A stretch of DNA of 64,000 nt from assembly GCF_032334255.1 (NCBI RefSeq), contig NZ_JAUHMF010000002.1, positions 372,001 to 436,000 on the forward strand, given 5' to 3'. The stretch comes from Thermanaerothrix solaris (GTDB lineage: Bacteria > Chloroflexota > Anaerolineae > Anaerolineales > Anaerolineaceae). A program made the translations under genes and the position numbers. The notes below the pieces were generated by a model. The model was not told the DNA's origin and searched no databases. It saw only the letters and a list, made by a program, of their open reading frames with translations. This document shows, in pieces, positions 16,165 to 24,866 of this stretch. Every line of letters begins with the position of its first letter. Positions within the stretch are counted from its first letter, which is position 1.

Positions 16165-17418
16165 TTGTTCTCATCAAACCTTGGTAATTCTGTGATAAAG
16201 AGGATAATTTCAAAAGGTTGGGGGTTAACCGAGTATACATTTAGCGCCACGATATCCCAAGGGATCATGATGCTATATGCATTGATTCTAGCCCGACATT
16301 TGGGTCCGCAGGGATATGGTTATTATGCTTCCGGATATTCCCTTATTGGGTTGTGGACCTTCATTCTTGGCTTTGGCATGGATACCTGGTACCTTCAAAG
16401 AGGAAGCGTTGAGAGGCATCCCGAGCATATTGCAGGAAAAATCCTTAAAAATAAATTTCTGATTTTTTTGATTTGGGCCCCTTTTGTTTTGGGAATCTAT
16501 TTATTTCGAAAATCTTCAATTGCTCCTTTATTCCTTTTCATCTGCGCTCTGGATATTTGGTGGGATAATAGCTTTTTTACTATTATTTATGGTCTAAATA
16601 TTCAAAAACGCTACTCAAAAATCACTATATTGCTCATATTCTCTCGCTTGGGACGACTAATCGGAGCATTGATCTTAGTGTGGCAAAATATATACTCACC
16701 CTTAGTTTTCGCTTTATGTAGGTTGTTGTTTACAGGAATTAGCCTAAGTGTTGCCTTGGCTATATTCAAGCCCTTTCAAAGATGGAGATTGGCGAGGCAA
16801 GTACCGATTCATTTGAAAGAATTAATTCCCTTTGTTCTGTCAGAAGTGTTTGTACAGATTTACGTAGTTGCAGATGTCTCTCTGCTTTCAATACTGACAT
16901 CTCCATTGGAAGTAGGGTTATATAGCCCTGCTTCTAGCGTACTTAGTGCATTGTTTATAATTCCCAACACGATACATCTTGCATTAATACCGATTTTTAG
17001 CCGAAAAATATCCGTACAGCGACATTTTTTTGATCGTACTGTTTTTATATCCATGGGTGGGCTAGGCATGCTAGGTTTACTATTAACCTTTGGGGTTGGT
17101 TTAGGAAGCAAATGGCTTATTTCTCCTATCTTAGGAGGTGCGTTTGAAGAGACAAGTAATCTGCTTTTGCTGTTAAGCCCAATATTATTCCTAAAATCCC
17201 TTCAGTATGGCCTAGCAGCTATCATTGTGGCATCAGGCTGGCAAAAACATCGCTTGATTCCTCAGGCTCTAGCGGCCACAGCGAACTTAGGATTAAATCT
17301 TTTATTAATTCCAATTTACGGGGCTAAGGGCGCAGCTTTGACTTATAATTTCAGTGAATTGTTACTATTAACTGGGTACGCACTTCTGGTTATTCTAAAA
17401 ACGAGGACATCCGTCTGA
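16165..17418 (+). CDS. Polysaccharide flippase (Wzx/MATE-like oligosaccharide transporter)
   Basis: The protein of about 417 residues has 12-14 hydrophobic spans and a typical flippase start (GLTEYTFSATISQGIMMLYALILARHLGPQGYGYYASGYSL, of the PST family). It would flip lipid-linked oligosaccharide across the membrane. The start is unsure: the frame opens with TTG 16165, and the next candidate is GTG 16192; neither has a good Shine-Dalgarno. The stop is 4 bp before the next gene, so translation is coupled. Confidence 0.83.
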   Translation: MFSSNLGNSVIKRIISKGWGLTEYTFSATISQGIMMLYALILARHLGPQGYGYYASGYSLIGLWTFILGFGMDTWYLQRGSVERHPEHIAGKILKNKFLIFLIWAPFVLGIYLFRKSSIAPLFLFICALDIWWDNSFFTIIYGLNIQKRYSKITILLIFSRLGRLIGALILVWQNIYSPLVFALCRLLFTGISLSVALAIFKPFQRWRLARQVPIHLKELIPFVLSEVFVQIYVVADVSLLSILTSPLEVGLYSPASSVLSALFIIPNTIHLALIPIFSRKISVQRHFFDRTVFISMGGLGMLGLLLTFGVGLGSKWLISPILGGAFEETSNLLLLLSPILFLKSLQYGLAAIIVASGWQKHRLIPQALAATANLGLNLLLIPIYGAKGAALTYNFSELLLLTGYALLVILKTRTSV

Positions 17419-17422
17419 TTAA

Positions 17423-18700
17423 ATGAATGATTCTACAAAAATTCTTCTAATTTTGGTTCATTCGACCCAAAATGCAGGGGATCTCGCCTTGCTAGAAATG
17501 TCTATGTATTCTATTAAAAAAAGGCTCCCGCGGGCAAAATTTTTCATCTCAGCAAATTACCCGGAAGAAGCATGGTATCAGCAACAAGAGCACCAAGTTA
17601 TTCCATCGCCCTCTTATCTTATAGGCAAGACAAAAAATTATTCACCTCTAATTCAGTTGATTAAGTTTCTCTTAGGTTGCCTCTTTGCTTTCATTTTTAA
17701 AATTAAGGTTTTTAGGAGATTGGTTTCCCAGCCATGGAAAAAACTTTTTGAGACTTATGAGACATGCGACATGGTTGTAGCCGTTCCGGGAAACCAATTC
17801 TACTCGATGGGGAGATTCGGTTGGCCATTCCCTGTTACTATCATGAGCGTTGCATTAGCGCATTTATTCAATAAACCTCTTTATGTCCTACCGCAGTCGA
17901 TTGGACCCTTTCGCCGTTGGTGGGAGAAAGCCCTTATTCGTTGGGCGTATTCGCGAGCAGAGCACGTTTTTCTAAGAGATCAAATTTCGTTGGAGGTGGC
18001 CAGGTCTATCGGTTTACCAATGGACAAAGTTTCTTACGCTCCTGATCCTGCATTTGGTTTGACGCCGGCACCAAGGGAACAGGCTTGTGAACTACTAATA
18101 TCTTTTGATTGGAATCCAAATATTCCATCCCTTGGTGTGACTGTTATTGCCCCAATGGGTAAATCCCTTAGTCCAAAATTAGTAGAAAACTATTATCTTG
18201 TATTATCAGAGGCATTACCGCGCTTTGCATTGGAACATAATCTTCAAATTGTATTTTTTACCCAGGTTACCGGGCCAACAACCTTGGAAGACGATCGGAT
18301 CCCGACTCTCTCTCTCTACCAAAAGGTCCGTTCTCAGGTTAATGCCTATTTTGTTGATGGTGCGTACCCCCCTTCGTTGCTGAAGGCTTGTTATGGCGAA
18401 ATGGATTTGTTTTTAGCTTCGCGCTTGCATTCCGGTATATTTTCGATGAGCATGGGCGTCCCTACAATATTTATTGGATATCTTTTAAAAACAAAGGGGG
18501 TCCTGAAGACCTTGGGATTGGAACAATACGGGCTTGAACTATCTAATCTGAGAGTTCAAGATTTGGTTCTGTTATTAGAGAAAACCTGGGCAGCGAAGGA
18601 AAGAATATCAAAAGAGCTCAACCTCCTAGTTGCAAGTCTTGCTACTAAAGTGTCATTTTGTTATCACTCCGATGCTTTTTCCAAAAGGGGTTGTCAATGA
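17423..18700 (+). CDS. Polysaccharide pyruvyltransferase family protein
   Basis: The 425-residue protein matches the PS_pyruv_trans family layout: ILLILVHSTQNAGDLALLEM at the N terminus, a central PLYVLPQSIGPFRRWWEKAL segment, VFLRDQISLEVARSIGL, YAPDPAFGL and a late LASRLHSGIFSMSMGVPTIFIGY motif with the conserved Arg-Leu-His. Members add pyruvate ketals to exopolysaccharide sugars or carry out related transfers. It overlaps the next gene by 4 bp (ATGA), so the two are coupled. Confidence 0.85.
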   Translation: MNDSTKILLILVHSTQNAGDLALLEMSMYSIKKRLPRAKFFISANYPEEAWYQQQEHQVIPSPSYLIGKTKNYSPLIQLIKFLLGCLFAFIFKIKVFRRLVSQPWKKLFETYETCDMVVAVPGNQFYSMGRFGWPFPVTIMSVALAHLFNKPLYVLPQSIGPFRRWWEKALIRWAYSRAEHVFLRDQISLEVARSIGLPMDKVSYAPDPAFGLTPAPREQACELLISFDWNPNIPSLGVTVIAPMGKSLSPKLVENYYLVLSEALPRFALEHNLQIVFFTQVTGPTTLEDDRIPTLSLYQKVRSQVNAYFVDGAYPPSLLKACYGEMDLFLASRLHSGIFSMSMGVPTIFIGYLLKTKGVLKTLGLEQYGLELSNLRVQDLVLLLEKTWAAKERISKELNLLVASLATKVSFCYHSDAFSKRGCQ

Positions 18701-19848
18701 AAGATATACGCGTACTCGAAATTATTAAGGGGTTAGACATAGGGGGAATAAGTGGAGGTGCTGAGAGATTTGGCGTTGACCTTTCTATTGCACTTGCAAA
18801 AAAAGGTATTCCAATAGAAATTTGTGTTTTCTTCAAGACTTACACAGAATTGGAGAAATACTGGCTGGATAAAATAGAGGAAGCGGGGGTCACTGTTATT
18901 TCTTTGGCTACATGGAAAGGGAATTCTAGCCGATCCGAGTTTGTCAAGGGCACAAAAAAACTCCTTGACTATCAAACCAAACATCCTTTTGACTTATATC
19001 ACTCTCATACTCAATTTGGAACATTGGCTGCCCTTTATGTGGCTCTGAGAATGGGGAATGTGAAAGTCGTTCGAACTGCTCACATAACCCAAGAGTGGGA
19101 AGATTCCCTTTATAGCAGAATAAACAGGTTAATTTGGGGAGAAATTGTATTTCCTTTATTCGTAGATGCTCAGGTTGCAGTTTCAAAATCGGTTCTGCAA
19201 AATATTAAGAAATATTGGGGGCAGAGGTTTGCTAAACGTCAGCCTGCTGTTATATACAATTCCATCCCTATTCCATATAATATACCTACTAGAACATCCC
19301 GGGAACAAAATAAGTTTATCATTGGAACAGCTGCTCGTCTTATTGAACATAAAGGAATAAGATATCTGATCGAAGCTGCCTCTATCGTATGCCAACAGAT
19401 CCCAGATGTGAAATTTTTGATCGCGGGAGAGGGAGAACTCAGGGGGGCTTTACAGGATCTAATATTACAAAAAGGACTTACCGATATCGTTTTTCTACTT
19501 GGGCAACATCCTCATATATACGAATTTCTCAGCCAGTTAGATCTATTTGTTCTCCCCTCATTATTGGAAGGATTGCCCACCGTTATCCTTGAAAGCATGG
19601 CAGCGGGTGTGCCAGTCATTGCTACTAACATTCCAGGTACTGATGAGCTTATCGAAGATGGGATTGATGGTTGGTTAGTACCCCCTAGAGATCCCAAAGC
19701 GCTGGCAGAGAAAATCATCTTTGCGCTTCGCTCACCTCATCTTAGAACACAAGTGAGTGAAGCAGGACGAAAAAAGGTCGAACATTTTTCTATTGATAAG
19801 GTTGCTGATCAGTATATCGCCCTTTTTCAAGAGCTTCTCAACTCATGA
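18697..19848 (+). CDS. Glycosyltransferase, GT4 family
   Basis: The 383-residue protein has the classical GT4 pattern: VLEIIKGLDIGGISGGAERF at the N terminus, IIGTAARLIEHKGIRYLIEA, FLIAGEGELRGAL and DLFVLPSLLEGLPTVILESM, containing the E-x7-E motif, then AAGVPVIATNIPGTDELIEDG. The ATG at 18697 overlaps the stop of the pyruvyltransferase-like gene, and the frame before it is not needed. It is the last glycan gene of the plus-strand run. The donor sugar is unknown. Confidence 0.9.
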   Translation: MKDIRVLEIIKGLDIGGISGGAERFGVDLSIALAKKGIPIEICVFFKTYTELEKYWLDKIEEAGVTVISLATWKGNSSRSEFVKGTKKLLDYQTKHPFDLYHSHTQFGTLAALYVALRMGNVKVVRTAHITQEWEDSLYSRINRLIWGEIVFPLFVDAQVAVSKSVLQNIKKYWGQRFAKRQPAVIYNSIPIPYNIPTRTSREQNKFIIGTAARLIEHKGIRYLIEAASIVCQQIPDVKFLIAGEGELRGALQDLILQKGLTDIVFLLGQHPHIYEFLSQLDLFVLPSLLEGLPTVILESMAAGVPVIATNIPGTDELIEDGIDGWLVPPRDPKALAEKIIFALRSPHLRTQVSEAGRKKVEHFSIDKVADQYIALFQELLNS

Positions 19849-19852
19849 GCCT

Positions 19853-20323
19853 TTACTGACGGGAGGTGTATTGTACCTTCAAAGTCCCAATGTCGAGGAT
19901 TTGGTCTGCAGAAACCCTCCAAACTCGGGGTTGCCCATTTTCTTGAGCAACGATCGTGTAATTATTATTTTCAACATCTCCAACCACGAGTACATATTCG
20001 CCTGGGGAAATATTTAGGACAGTAAAGAAACCGTTTTCATCGGTTACGGCACCCGGGCTAAAGGCCGTATCCAGGACAAAAGCACCATTTTCGGAGGCTT
20101 GGGATTCGCGATAAACCTCGGCTAATCGAATCGTAGTGCCCTTAAGAGAATTCCCATTTAAGTCAAGCACCCGTCCAATGATGATGGCCTTGCCTGTTTC
20201 AGGGGAAGGTAAAGACTTTTCTTGATGTGAGATAGTACTGCATCCACTTAGCGTAATGACCAAAATAATAAAGAGAAAGGGTATTGATAAATAAGCCTGT
20301 GGTCTCAGTGTTTTTTGAACCAT
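19853..20323 (-). CDS. Lipoprotein with carboxypeptidase regulatory-like (Cna-B type) domain
   Basis: The 156-residue protein has a lipoprotein signal peptide (hydrophobic LFIILVITLSGC, lipobox Cys at about residue 28). A beta-sandwich follows with GRVLDLNGNSLKGTTIRL and AVTDENGFFTVLNISPGEYVL, characteristic of carboxypeptidase-regulatory or CarboxypepD_reg-like domains. The start ATG 20323 has AGGAGAA 12 bp upstream. It is located outside the membrane. It may bind carbohydrate or act as a structural surface domain; no catalytic motif is seen. Confidence 0.78.
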   Translation of the reverse strand: MVQKTLRPQAYLSIPFLFIILVITLSGCSTISHQEKSLPSPETGKAIIIGRVLDLNGNSLKGTTIRLAEVYRESQASENGAFVLDTAFSPGAVTDENGFFTVLNISPGEYVLVVGDVENNNYTIVAQENGQPRVWRVSADQILDIGTLKVQYTSRQ

Positions 20324-20474
20324 CGCGTTTATTTCTCCTAATTCATGCAATTACTGGAAAAAACTGTTTTTCCTCATTCCGACAAAATAATACTAAAGAG
20401 TTATTGAAACCGCAATCTCTCTTGGGCATAATCCATAACAGAACTATTGAAACATTTTGAATGGAGGGAAAGAA

Positions 20475-21887
20475 ATGCGAAAGGTCATCTTAGTATTATT
20501 ACTTATCGTGGGGTTGCTGTTAACCCCATGGAACACTTCATCGGTAATCGCAGCGGCCTATGGTACATCCTTTACCACATCGATAACCTATCAGAATGTG
20601 GGAAATGCCAATGCGAATATTACCATACTATTTTATCCCGAGGCGAACGGAAGTCCAATCACTATAACTAGGCCTCAATTGGCTCCAATGGCAGGTACCT
20701 CGATTTATGTGGGTAGCCTTTCTGAAATTGCCAGTGGCTTTAAGGGGTCAGCCGTAATTCAATCAGACCAACCTCTTGTAGCCACTTTGGTTCAAGTTCC
20801 ACCCTCTGGCAGCAGTTTGAAAGCCAGACCATTATCGAATGCGTTTGCTAGTGGGGCCGCAGAAGTCGGGGTTCCTACCGTTCTGAAGAATACGTTTGGA
20901 ACCAACTCTATCGTTGTAGTTCAGAATGTGGATACCGTGGCAGCCGATCTGACTTTGGATTTTGTCCCTACAAGTGGCTCCCCAATTCAGATTCCCCTCA
21001 ATAATCTACCCGCCGGTGCGGCTAAGTACTATGACTTAGGCCAAATGAGCCAACTGGGAACTTCGTTTAATGGGGCTCTTAAAGTGACCGCGAAAAAAGC
21101 GGGAACAAACGATCCCGGTAACGTGGTGGCCACTTCAATGGAACTTGGTATTTCGGATAATAGAGCCTACGCATTTGAAGGGACAGCAGAAGCGGGTAGT
21201 AAGGTTTACATGCCATCAGCTTTATGCAAATACACAGCAGCCCAACAGACCACGGCCTATGCAGTTCAAAATGTATCCTCCGCTCCGGTTCAAGTAACGG
21301 TGAAATATAGTTCTGGCGCCATTGATGGCCCATATTCAATCTCCGCAGGAGGAAAACGAAGCTTTGATGGCTGTGCAGTCAATAGCCCAGGCTTTATAGG
21401 TTCCGCAGTTATTGAAGCAACGGGTGGGAACATTGTGGCGATTGGTAAAGTTTATGGCGGTGGCCTTTACACGGCTTTCCTTGGGTTTACAAGCGGGGCC
21501 TCAAAGGTGGCGCTTCCCTATGTTCGCTACACTCAAAGTGGTTGGACAAATGGTACGCGTCAACGGGCTTTCATTGCTATTCAGAACGTGGGGGAATCTG
21601 ATCTGCCCGCAGGGGCAGTGAGTGTTAAATATTACGATAAGAACGGAAATTTGGTGGGTACCCATACACTCGGTGGAATTCCAGCCGGGGGGAAGGTGAA
21701 CTCTAACGCTTCGATGATCGGCGCGTTAGGCAATGAGTTTGGCTATTACCCCGATGGTACTTTTGGCGGTTCTGCGGTGGTGGAGGGACCCGCGGGCAGT
21801 CAATTAGCGGTTGTAGTGCGAATTCAAACTTACGTTTCCTCCACTGAAGTACCAGGAGAGGATTACACGGGCATCCCTATACCATAA
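20475..21887 (+). CDS. Secreted beta-rich protein, unknown function
   Basis: The 470-residue exported protein has a clear signal peptide (MRKVILVLLLIVGLLLTPW...VIAAA). The mature part is built of repeated beta domains of about 120-130 residues, each with a version of 'SxTYQNVGxxxxxITILFY', 'VVVQNVDTVAADLTLDF', 'YAVQNVSSAPVQVTVKY' and 'IAIQNVGES...VSVKYYD'. I recognise no enzyme motif. Similar repeat proteins in Chloroflexota are probably cell-surface or sheath components. The start is ATG 20475 with GGAGGGAAAG. A terminator follows. Confidence 0.75.
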   Translation: MRKVILVLLLIVGLLLTPWNTSSVIAAAYGTSFTTSITYQNVGNANANITILFYPEANGSPITITRPQLAPMAGTSIYVGSLSEIASGFKGSAVIQSDQPLVATLVQVPPSGSSLKARPLSNAFASGAAEVGVPTVLKNTFGTNSIVVVQNVDTVAADLTLDFVPTSGSPIQIPLNNLPAGAAKYYDLGQMSQLGTSFNGALKVTAKKAGTNDPGNVVATSMELGISDNRAYAFEGTAEAGSKVYMPSALCKYTAAQQTTAYAVQNVSSAPVQVTVKYSSGAIDGPYSISAGGKRSFDGCAVNSPGFIGSAVIEATGGNIVAIGKVYGGGLYTAFLGFTSGASKVALPYVRYTQSGWTNGTRQRAFIAIQNVGESDLPAGAVSVKYYDKNGNLVGTHTLGGIPAGGKVNSNASMIGALGNEFGYYPDGTFGGSAVVEGPAGSQLAVVVRIQTYVSSTEVPGEDYTGIPIP

Positions 21888-21924
21888 ACCAAAAATGTTG
21901 CATCAGAGGGATAATAAATTTAAC

Positions 21925-21951
21925 AGGGACTGTCTCAAGTAGGCGGTCCCT
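21925..21951 (+). terminator. Rho-independent terminator
   Basis: The stem AGGGACTGTC / GGCGGTCCCT (10 bp including two G-U pairs), with a 7-nt loop, is followed by TTCTATT. It lies 37 bp after the secreted-protein stop and closes the AT-rich region. Confidence 0.75.
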
Positions 21952-21964
21952 TTCTATTCCCCCC

Positions 21965-22798
21965 TCACTTCCCCGCGAGTAGGCCGAAGGCGTGAGGGGC
22001 GGGGGTGAGGCGTTGGAAGCCGGCCTGGCGCAGGCGCTGGCGCACCCGCGCGGTCACTGCCGCGCCGCTCTTGCTCGCCGGGTCGCCAATGTAGTGAAAC
22101 ATCCGCCCGCGCGGGCGTAACACCCGATATACCTCGGCATAAAATTCTTCCCGGTATAACTCACCCGCCAGGGCAAACGTGGGCGGATCGTGAATCACGC
22201 ACGAGAACACCCCGCTCGCCAACGCCGGCAGGATCTCACCGCTGTCCCCGATCAAAATCTGGATGTGGGGGTGTTCAAACAACGGTTGCGACCAGGGGTT
22301 CTGGCGCGCAATCGCCACCACCGCGGGGTCGAGTTCAATGGTGAGCACCCATTCTGCTGTGCGCGCTGCGGCAATGGCCGTGTAACCCAGCCCCATACAA
22401 GTATCCAGTACCCATCCGCGTGGGTTCGCCACACGGATCTTGCTCAATGTATCCTGCCAGGGGTCAGTGCCTTTGATGCGGTGCATCGGGATGCCCGAAA
22501 TGAGCAGAGTCGGTGCGGCCGGGGTGGGGTAGAGGCTGTAGGCGCGCCCGCTGCGAGCCGAAAAGGTCTGGATGCGCACCACCTCATCCCCGTCCAGGCG
22601 GTAGCATCCGCCGGGGTCTTCGGCTACGCGTTGCACCGCCGACCAGGGCAGTATCCTGCCATCGGGTAAGCGCACCCCTTCAGTTTCCAGGCGTACCTCG
22701 GCCTCACTGCGCCCCAAATCCAGCGAGGTGCGCAGGGTCTCCGCTTGCCCGCGCGCGGCTAACCATGCTGCCACCTGATAATGGGATAGCACGACCAT
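21965..22798 (-). CDS. SAM-dependent methyltransferase
   Basis: The 277-residue protein has a C-terminal class I methyltransferase fold: motif I WVLDTCMGLGYTAIAAA, motif II acidic residue VLTIELDP, and a DPPTF motif (VIHDPPTF) like the (D/N)PPY of amino-group methyltransferases. The N-terminal ~100 residues hold a separate domain. It resembles predicted archaeal-type RNA methyltransferases; the substrate is unknown. The start is ATG 22798, 2 bp past the stop of the upstream lipoprotein gene, so translation is coupled. Confidence 0.8.
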   Translation of the reverse strand: MVVLSHYQVAAWLAARGQAETLRTSLDLGRSEAEVRLETEGVRLPDGRILPWSAVQRVAEDPGGCYRLDGDEVVRIQTFSARSGRAYSLYPTPAAPTLLISGIPMHRIKGTDPWQDTLSKIRVANPRGWVLDTCMGLGYTAIAAARTAEWVLTIELDPAVVAIARQNPWSQPLFEHPHIQILIGDSGEILPALASGVFSCVIHDPPTFALAGELYREEFYAEVYRVLRPRGRMFHYIGDPASKSGAAVTARVRQRLRQAGFQRLTPAPHAFGLLAGK

Positions 22799-22800
22799 GC

Positions 22801-23814
22801 TCACGGCTCCAGTGTGATCAGCCATGAGTTCAGCGCGACCGTGCCGGGGATGCGCGAATCGCTCTCCTGGCGCAGGGTCAGGCGTACTTCCGTTGGCCCG
22901 CTTACTGTATAAGGTACATACGCCTCAAACGGCACGTGGCTCAGATCTCCATAGGGCATGCCCGGGGTCACTTCCGCCGAACCGACCACACTCCCATCCG
23001 GTGCAATCAGTTCGATCAGGATTGGGCGGCTGGTCAGCGGACGCACCACCCCGCGCACGACCAACACCCCGCCGCGCACCGTCTCCCCTTCGCGCGGCGA
23101 ACGCACCAGAAAAGGCTCCAAATCTACCCAGGGTGCTTCCAGCGCGTTGCGCCCCAATTGCTGCAGCACGACATCGGTGCTGCAAAGGTAGATGGTGCGC
23201 CCAAAGCGGTCGCGGGTGGAGAGCACCAGCCGTGCGAGTTCTGCCGGTTCCTCGATTTCAAAGGGGATTTCTGGGGCAATGTAGAAACGTCGCTCGCGAT
23301 AGGCGCGAAAATCCAGCGCCTGTCGAACGAGGTAGCGCCCATCCGCGCCGATCAGATCCACATACACAAAACCGTCCTCGCCGGGGCTGATCAAAGCCTC
23401 CACTTGGATGGGTGAGATCAATTTGGAATACGGCCCAGGCCGGTTGATACGCATGAAGGGCGGGGGCGGGGTTGGAGTACGGGTGACGGTAGGCGTGCGG
23501 GTGATGTAACGCCAGCGCGTGGGCGAAGGCCGCCATCCCGGCGGATACGTGGGGCTGGGCGTCGAACTGGGGGTGGATGTCTCGGTCGGGGGGAGGGGGG
23601 TCAAGGTGGCGCTGGGCGTCGGGCTGGGCAGCGCGGCAAAGGGCAGGGTCGCTTCCCCCTTTGCTGCGGCGATGGGATTGGCCGGCGGTGGCGAGGGGGT
23701 TTCGGTCAGGAGAGGAGTGGCAATCGTCGGCGCAGGCAATCCGCTCTGGCAGGCTGCCAACCCGAGCAAGGTTCCCGCGACCAGTAATCCCCAGATCAAG
23801 GCAAGGCGTTTCAT
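22801..23814 (-). CDS. Lipoprotein with Pro/Thr-rich linker, unknown function
   Basis: The 337-residue protein has a lipobox (LLGLAAC, Cys22), a Pro/Thr/Ser-rich stretch to ~120, and then two beta-rich domains. The first is around PGPYSKLISPIQVEALISPGEDG (Gmad2- or Ig-like start), the second around SPREGETVRGGVLVVRGVVRP. No catalytic residues are recognised. It lies between the LLM-type oxidoreductase (4-bp ATGA overlap) and the methyltransferase on the same strand, a three-gene operon. The role is unknown, located outside the membrane. Confidence 0.72.
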   Translation of the reverse strand: MKRLALIWGLLVAGTLLGLAACQSGLPAPTIATPLLTETPSPPPANPIAAAKGEATLPFAALPSPTPSATLTPLPPTETSTPSSTPSPTYPPGWRPSPTRWRYITRTPTVTRTPTPPPPFMRINRPGPYSKLISPIQVEALISPGEDGFVYVDLIGADGRYLVRQALDFRAYRERRFYIAPEIPFEIEEPAELARLVLSTRDRFGRTIYLCSTDVVLQQLGRNALEAPWVDLEPFLVRSPREGETVRGGVLVVRGVVRPLTSRPILIELIAPDGSVVGSAEVTPGMPYGDLSHVPFEAYVPYTVSGPTEVRLTLRQESDSRIPGTVALNSWLITLEP

Positions 23815-24704
23815 ACGCTGTCCTTCCCGGTAGCACGAGGGGCAAAAGCAGGTAAGATGTCGGTAGCGAAGCGGCGCAGGGCGCGTTCCCGTTCGGCCTG
23901 GGTCTCAGCCTGAAAGGTGATCACCACCCCGGTCGCGCCGGCCGCTTGCAGGGCGCGCAGTTGCGCGATGACGGCTTCTCCATCCCCGCCCAGGTAACCC
24001 TCGGCCGGCGGGGGTTGGTCGAACGTCAGCCGGGTGCGCACGATGACGTCAAACGGCCGTCCGCCCAACAGCGGGCGCACGCGCTCCAGTGCCGCTGCCA
24101 ACGCCTGAGGGGCCAGCGCATTCGGGTGCCAGCCATCGCCCAACCACACCGCCCGCCGCAACGCCCGCGGGGAATCGCCCGCAACCCACAGACGCGGCCC
24201 GCCGCTTTGCACCGGCGGCGGCGAAAACACCACCTGCTCAAAGCGGTAAAACGGCCCCTGATACGAGATCACCCGTCCCCCGCGCCACAGCGTGCGCAAG
24301 ACCTTGATCGCATCGTCCATGCGCGCGCCGCGGTTGTGAAATTCGTAACCCAGGTTGGCATACTCCCCCGCCGACCATCCCACCGCTACGGCCAGGGTCA
24401 CGCGGCCCCCGGAGAGCACATCCAGGGTGGCAATCTGCTTGGCGACTTCGAGCGGGTTGCGCTGGGGGAGCACTAGCGCGGAAACCCCTAGCCCAATGCG
24501 GCGGGTGCAGCCGGCCACATAGGCCAGGGTCGTAATGGCCTCAAAGATATGGCCAAAGCGCTCGGCATCCGCTTGGGGCAAGGCCAGATGATCGGGCACC
24601 CAAACGTGATCAAATCCCAGGCTCTCGGCAGCCAGGGCGGTATCCAAGATGTTCAACCGTGTGGCTTGCGGGCCATAAGAGGGGAGAGCCACCCCAAATT
24701 CCAC
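23811..24704 (-). CDS. LLM-class flavin/F420-dependent oxidoreductase
   Basis: The 297-residue TIM-barrel protein of the luciferase-like monooxygenase family shows MEFGVALPSYGPQATRL, LGFDHVWVPDHLALP, TRRIGLGVSALVLPQRNPLEVAKQIATLDVLSGGRVTLAVAVGW and RLWVAGDSPRALRRAV. Members use FMN or F420 (typical of TIGR03619-like groups). The substrate is unknown. It is the first gene of the three-gene minus-strand operon. Confidence 0.87.
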   Translation of the reverse strand: MEFGVALPSYGPQATRLNILDTALAAESLGFDHVWVPDHLALPQADAERFGHIFEAITTLAYVAGCTRRIGLGVSALVLPQRNPLEVAKQIATLDVLSGGRVTLAVAVGWSAGEYANLGYEFHNRGARMDDAIKVLRTLWRGGRVISYQGPFYRFEQVVFSPPPVQSGGPRLWVAGDSPRALRRAVWLGDGWHPNALAPQALAAALERVRPLLGGRPFDVIVRTRLTFDQPPPAEGYLGGDGEAVIAQLRALQAAGATGVVITFQAETQAERERALRRFATDILPAFAPRATGKDSV

Positions 24705-24866
24705 GCCTTATCTCCTGTTGCCAAGGGTGTATCTGGCACGATTATAGCACGCTCCTTATTGATCCTTGAGCCTCCCTTACATAATCTGGGACCGCGGTAT
24801 GATCATAAACGTCATAATGATATATAATCAGATCAACTCCACACCAACACACCCAAACCCCGGTCG

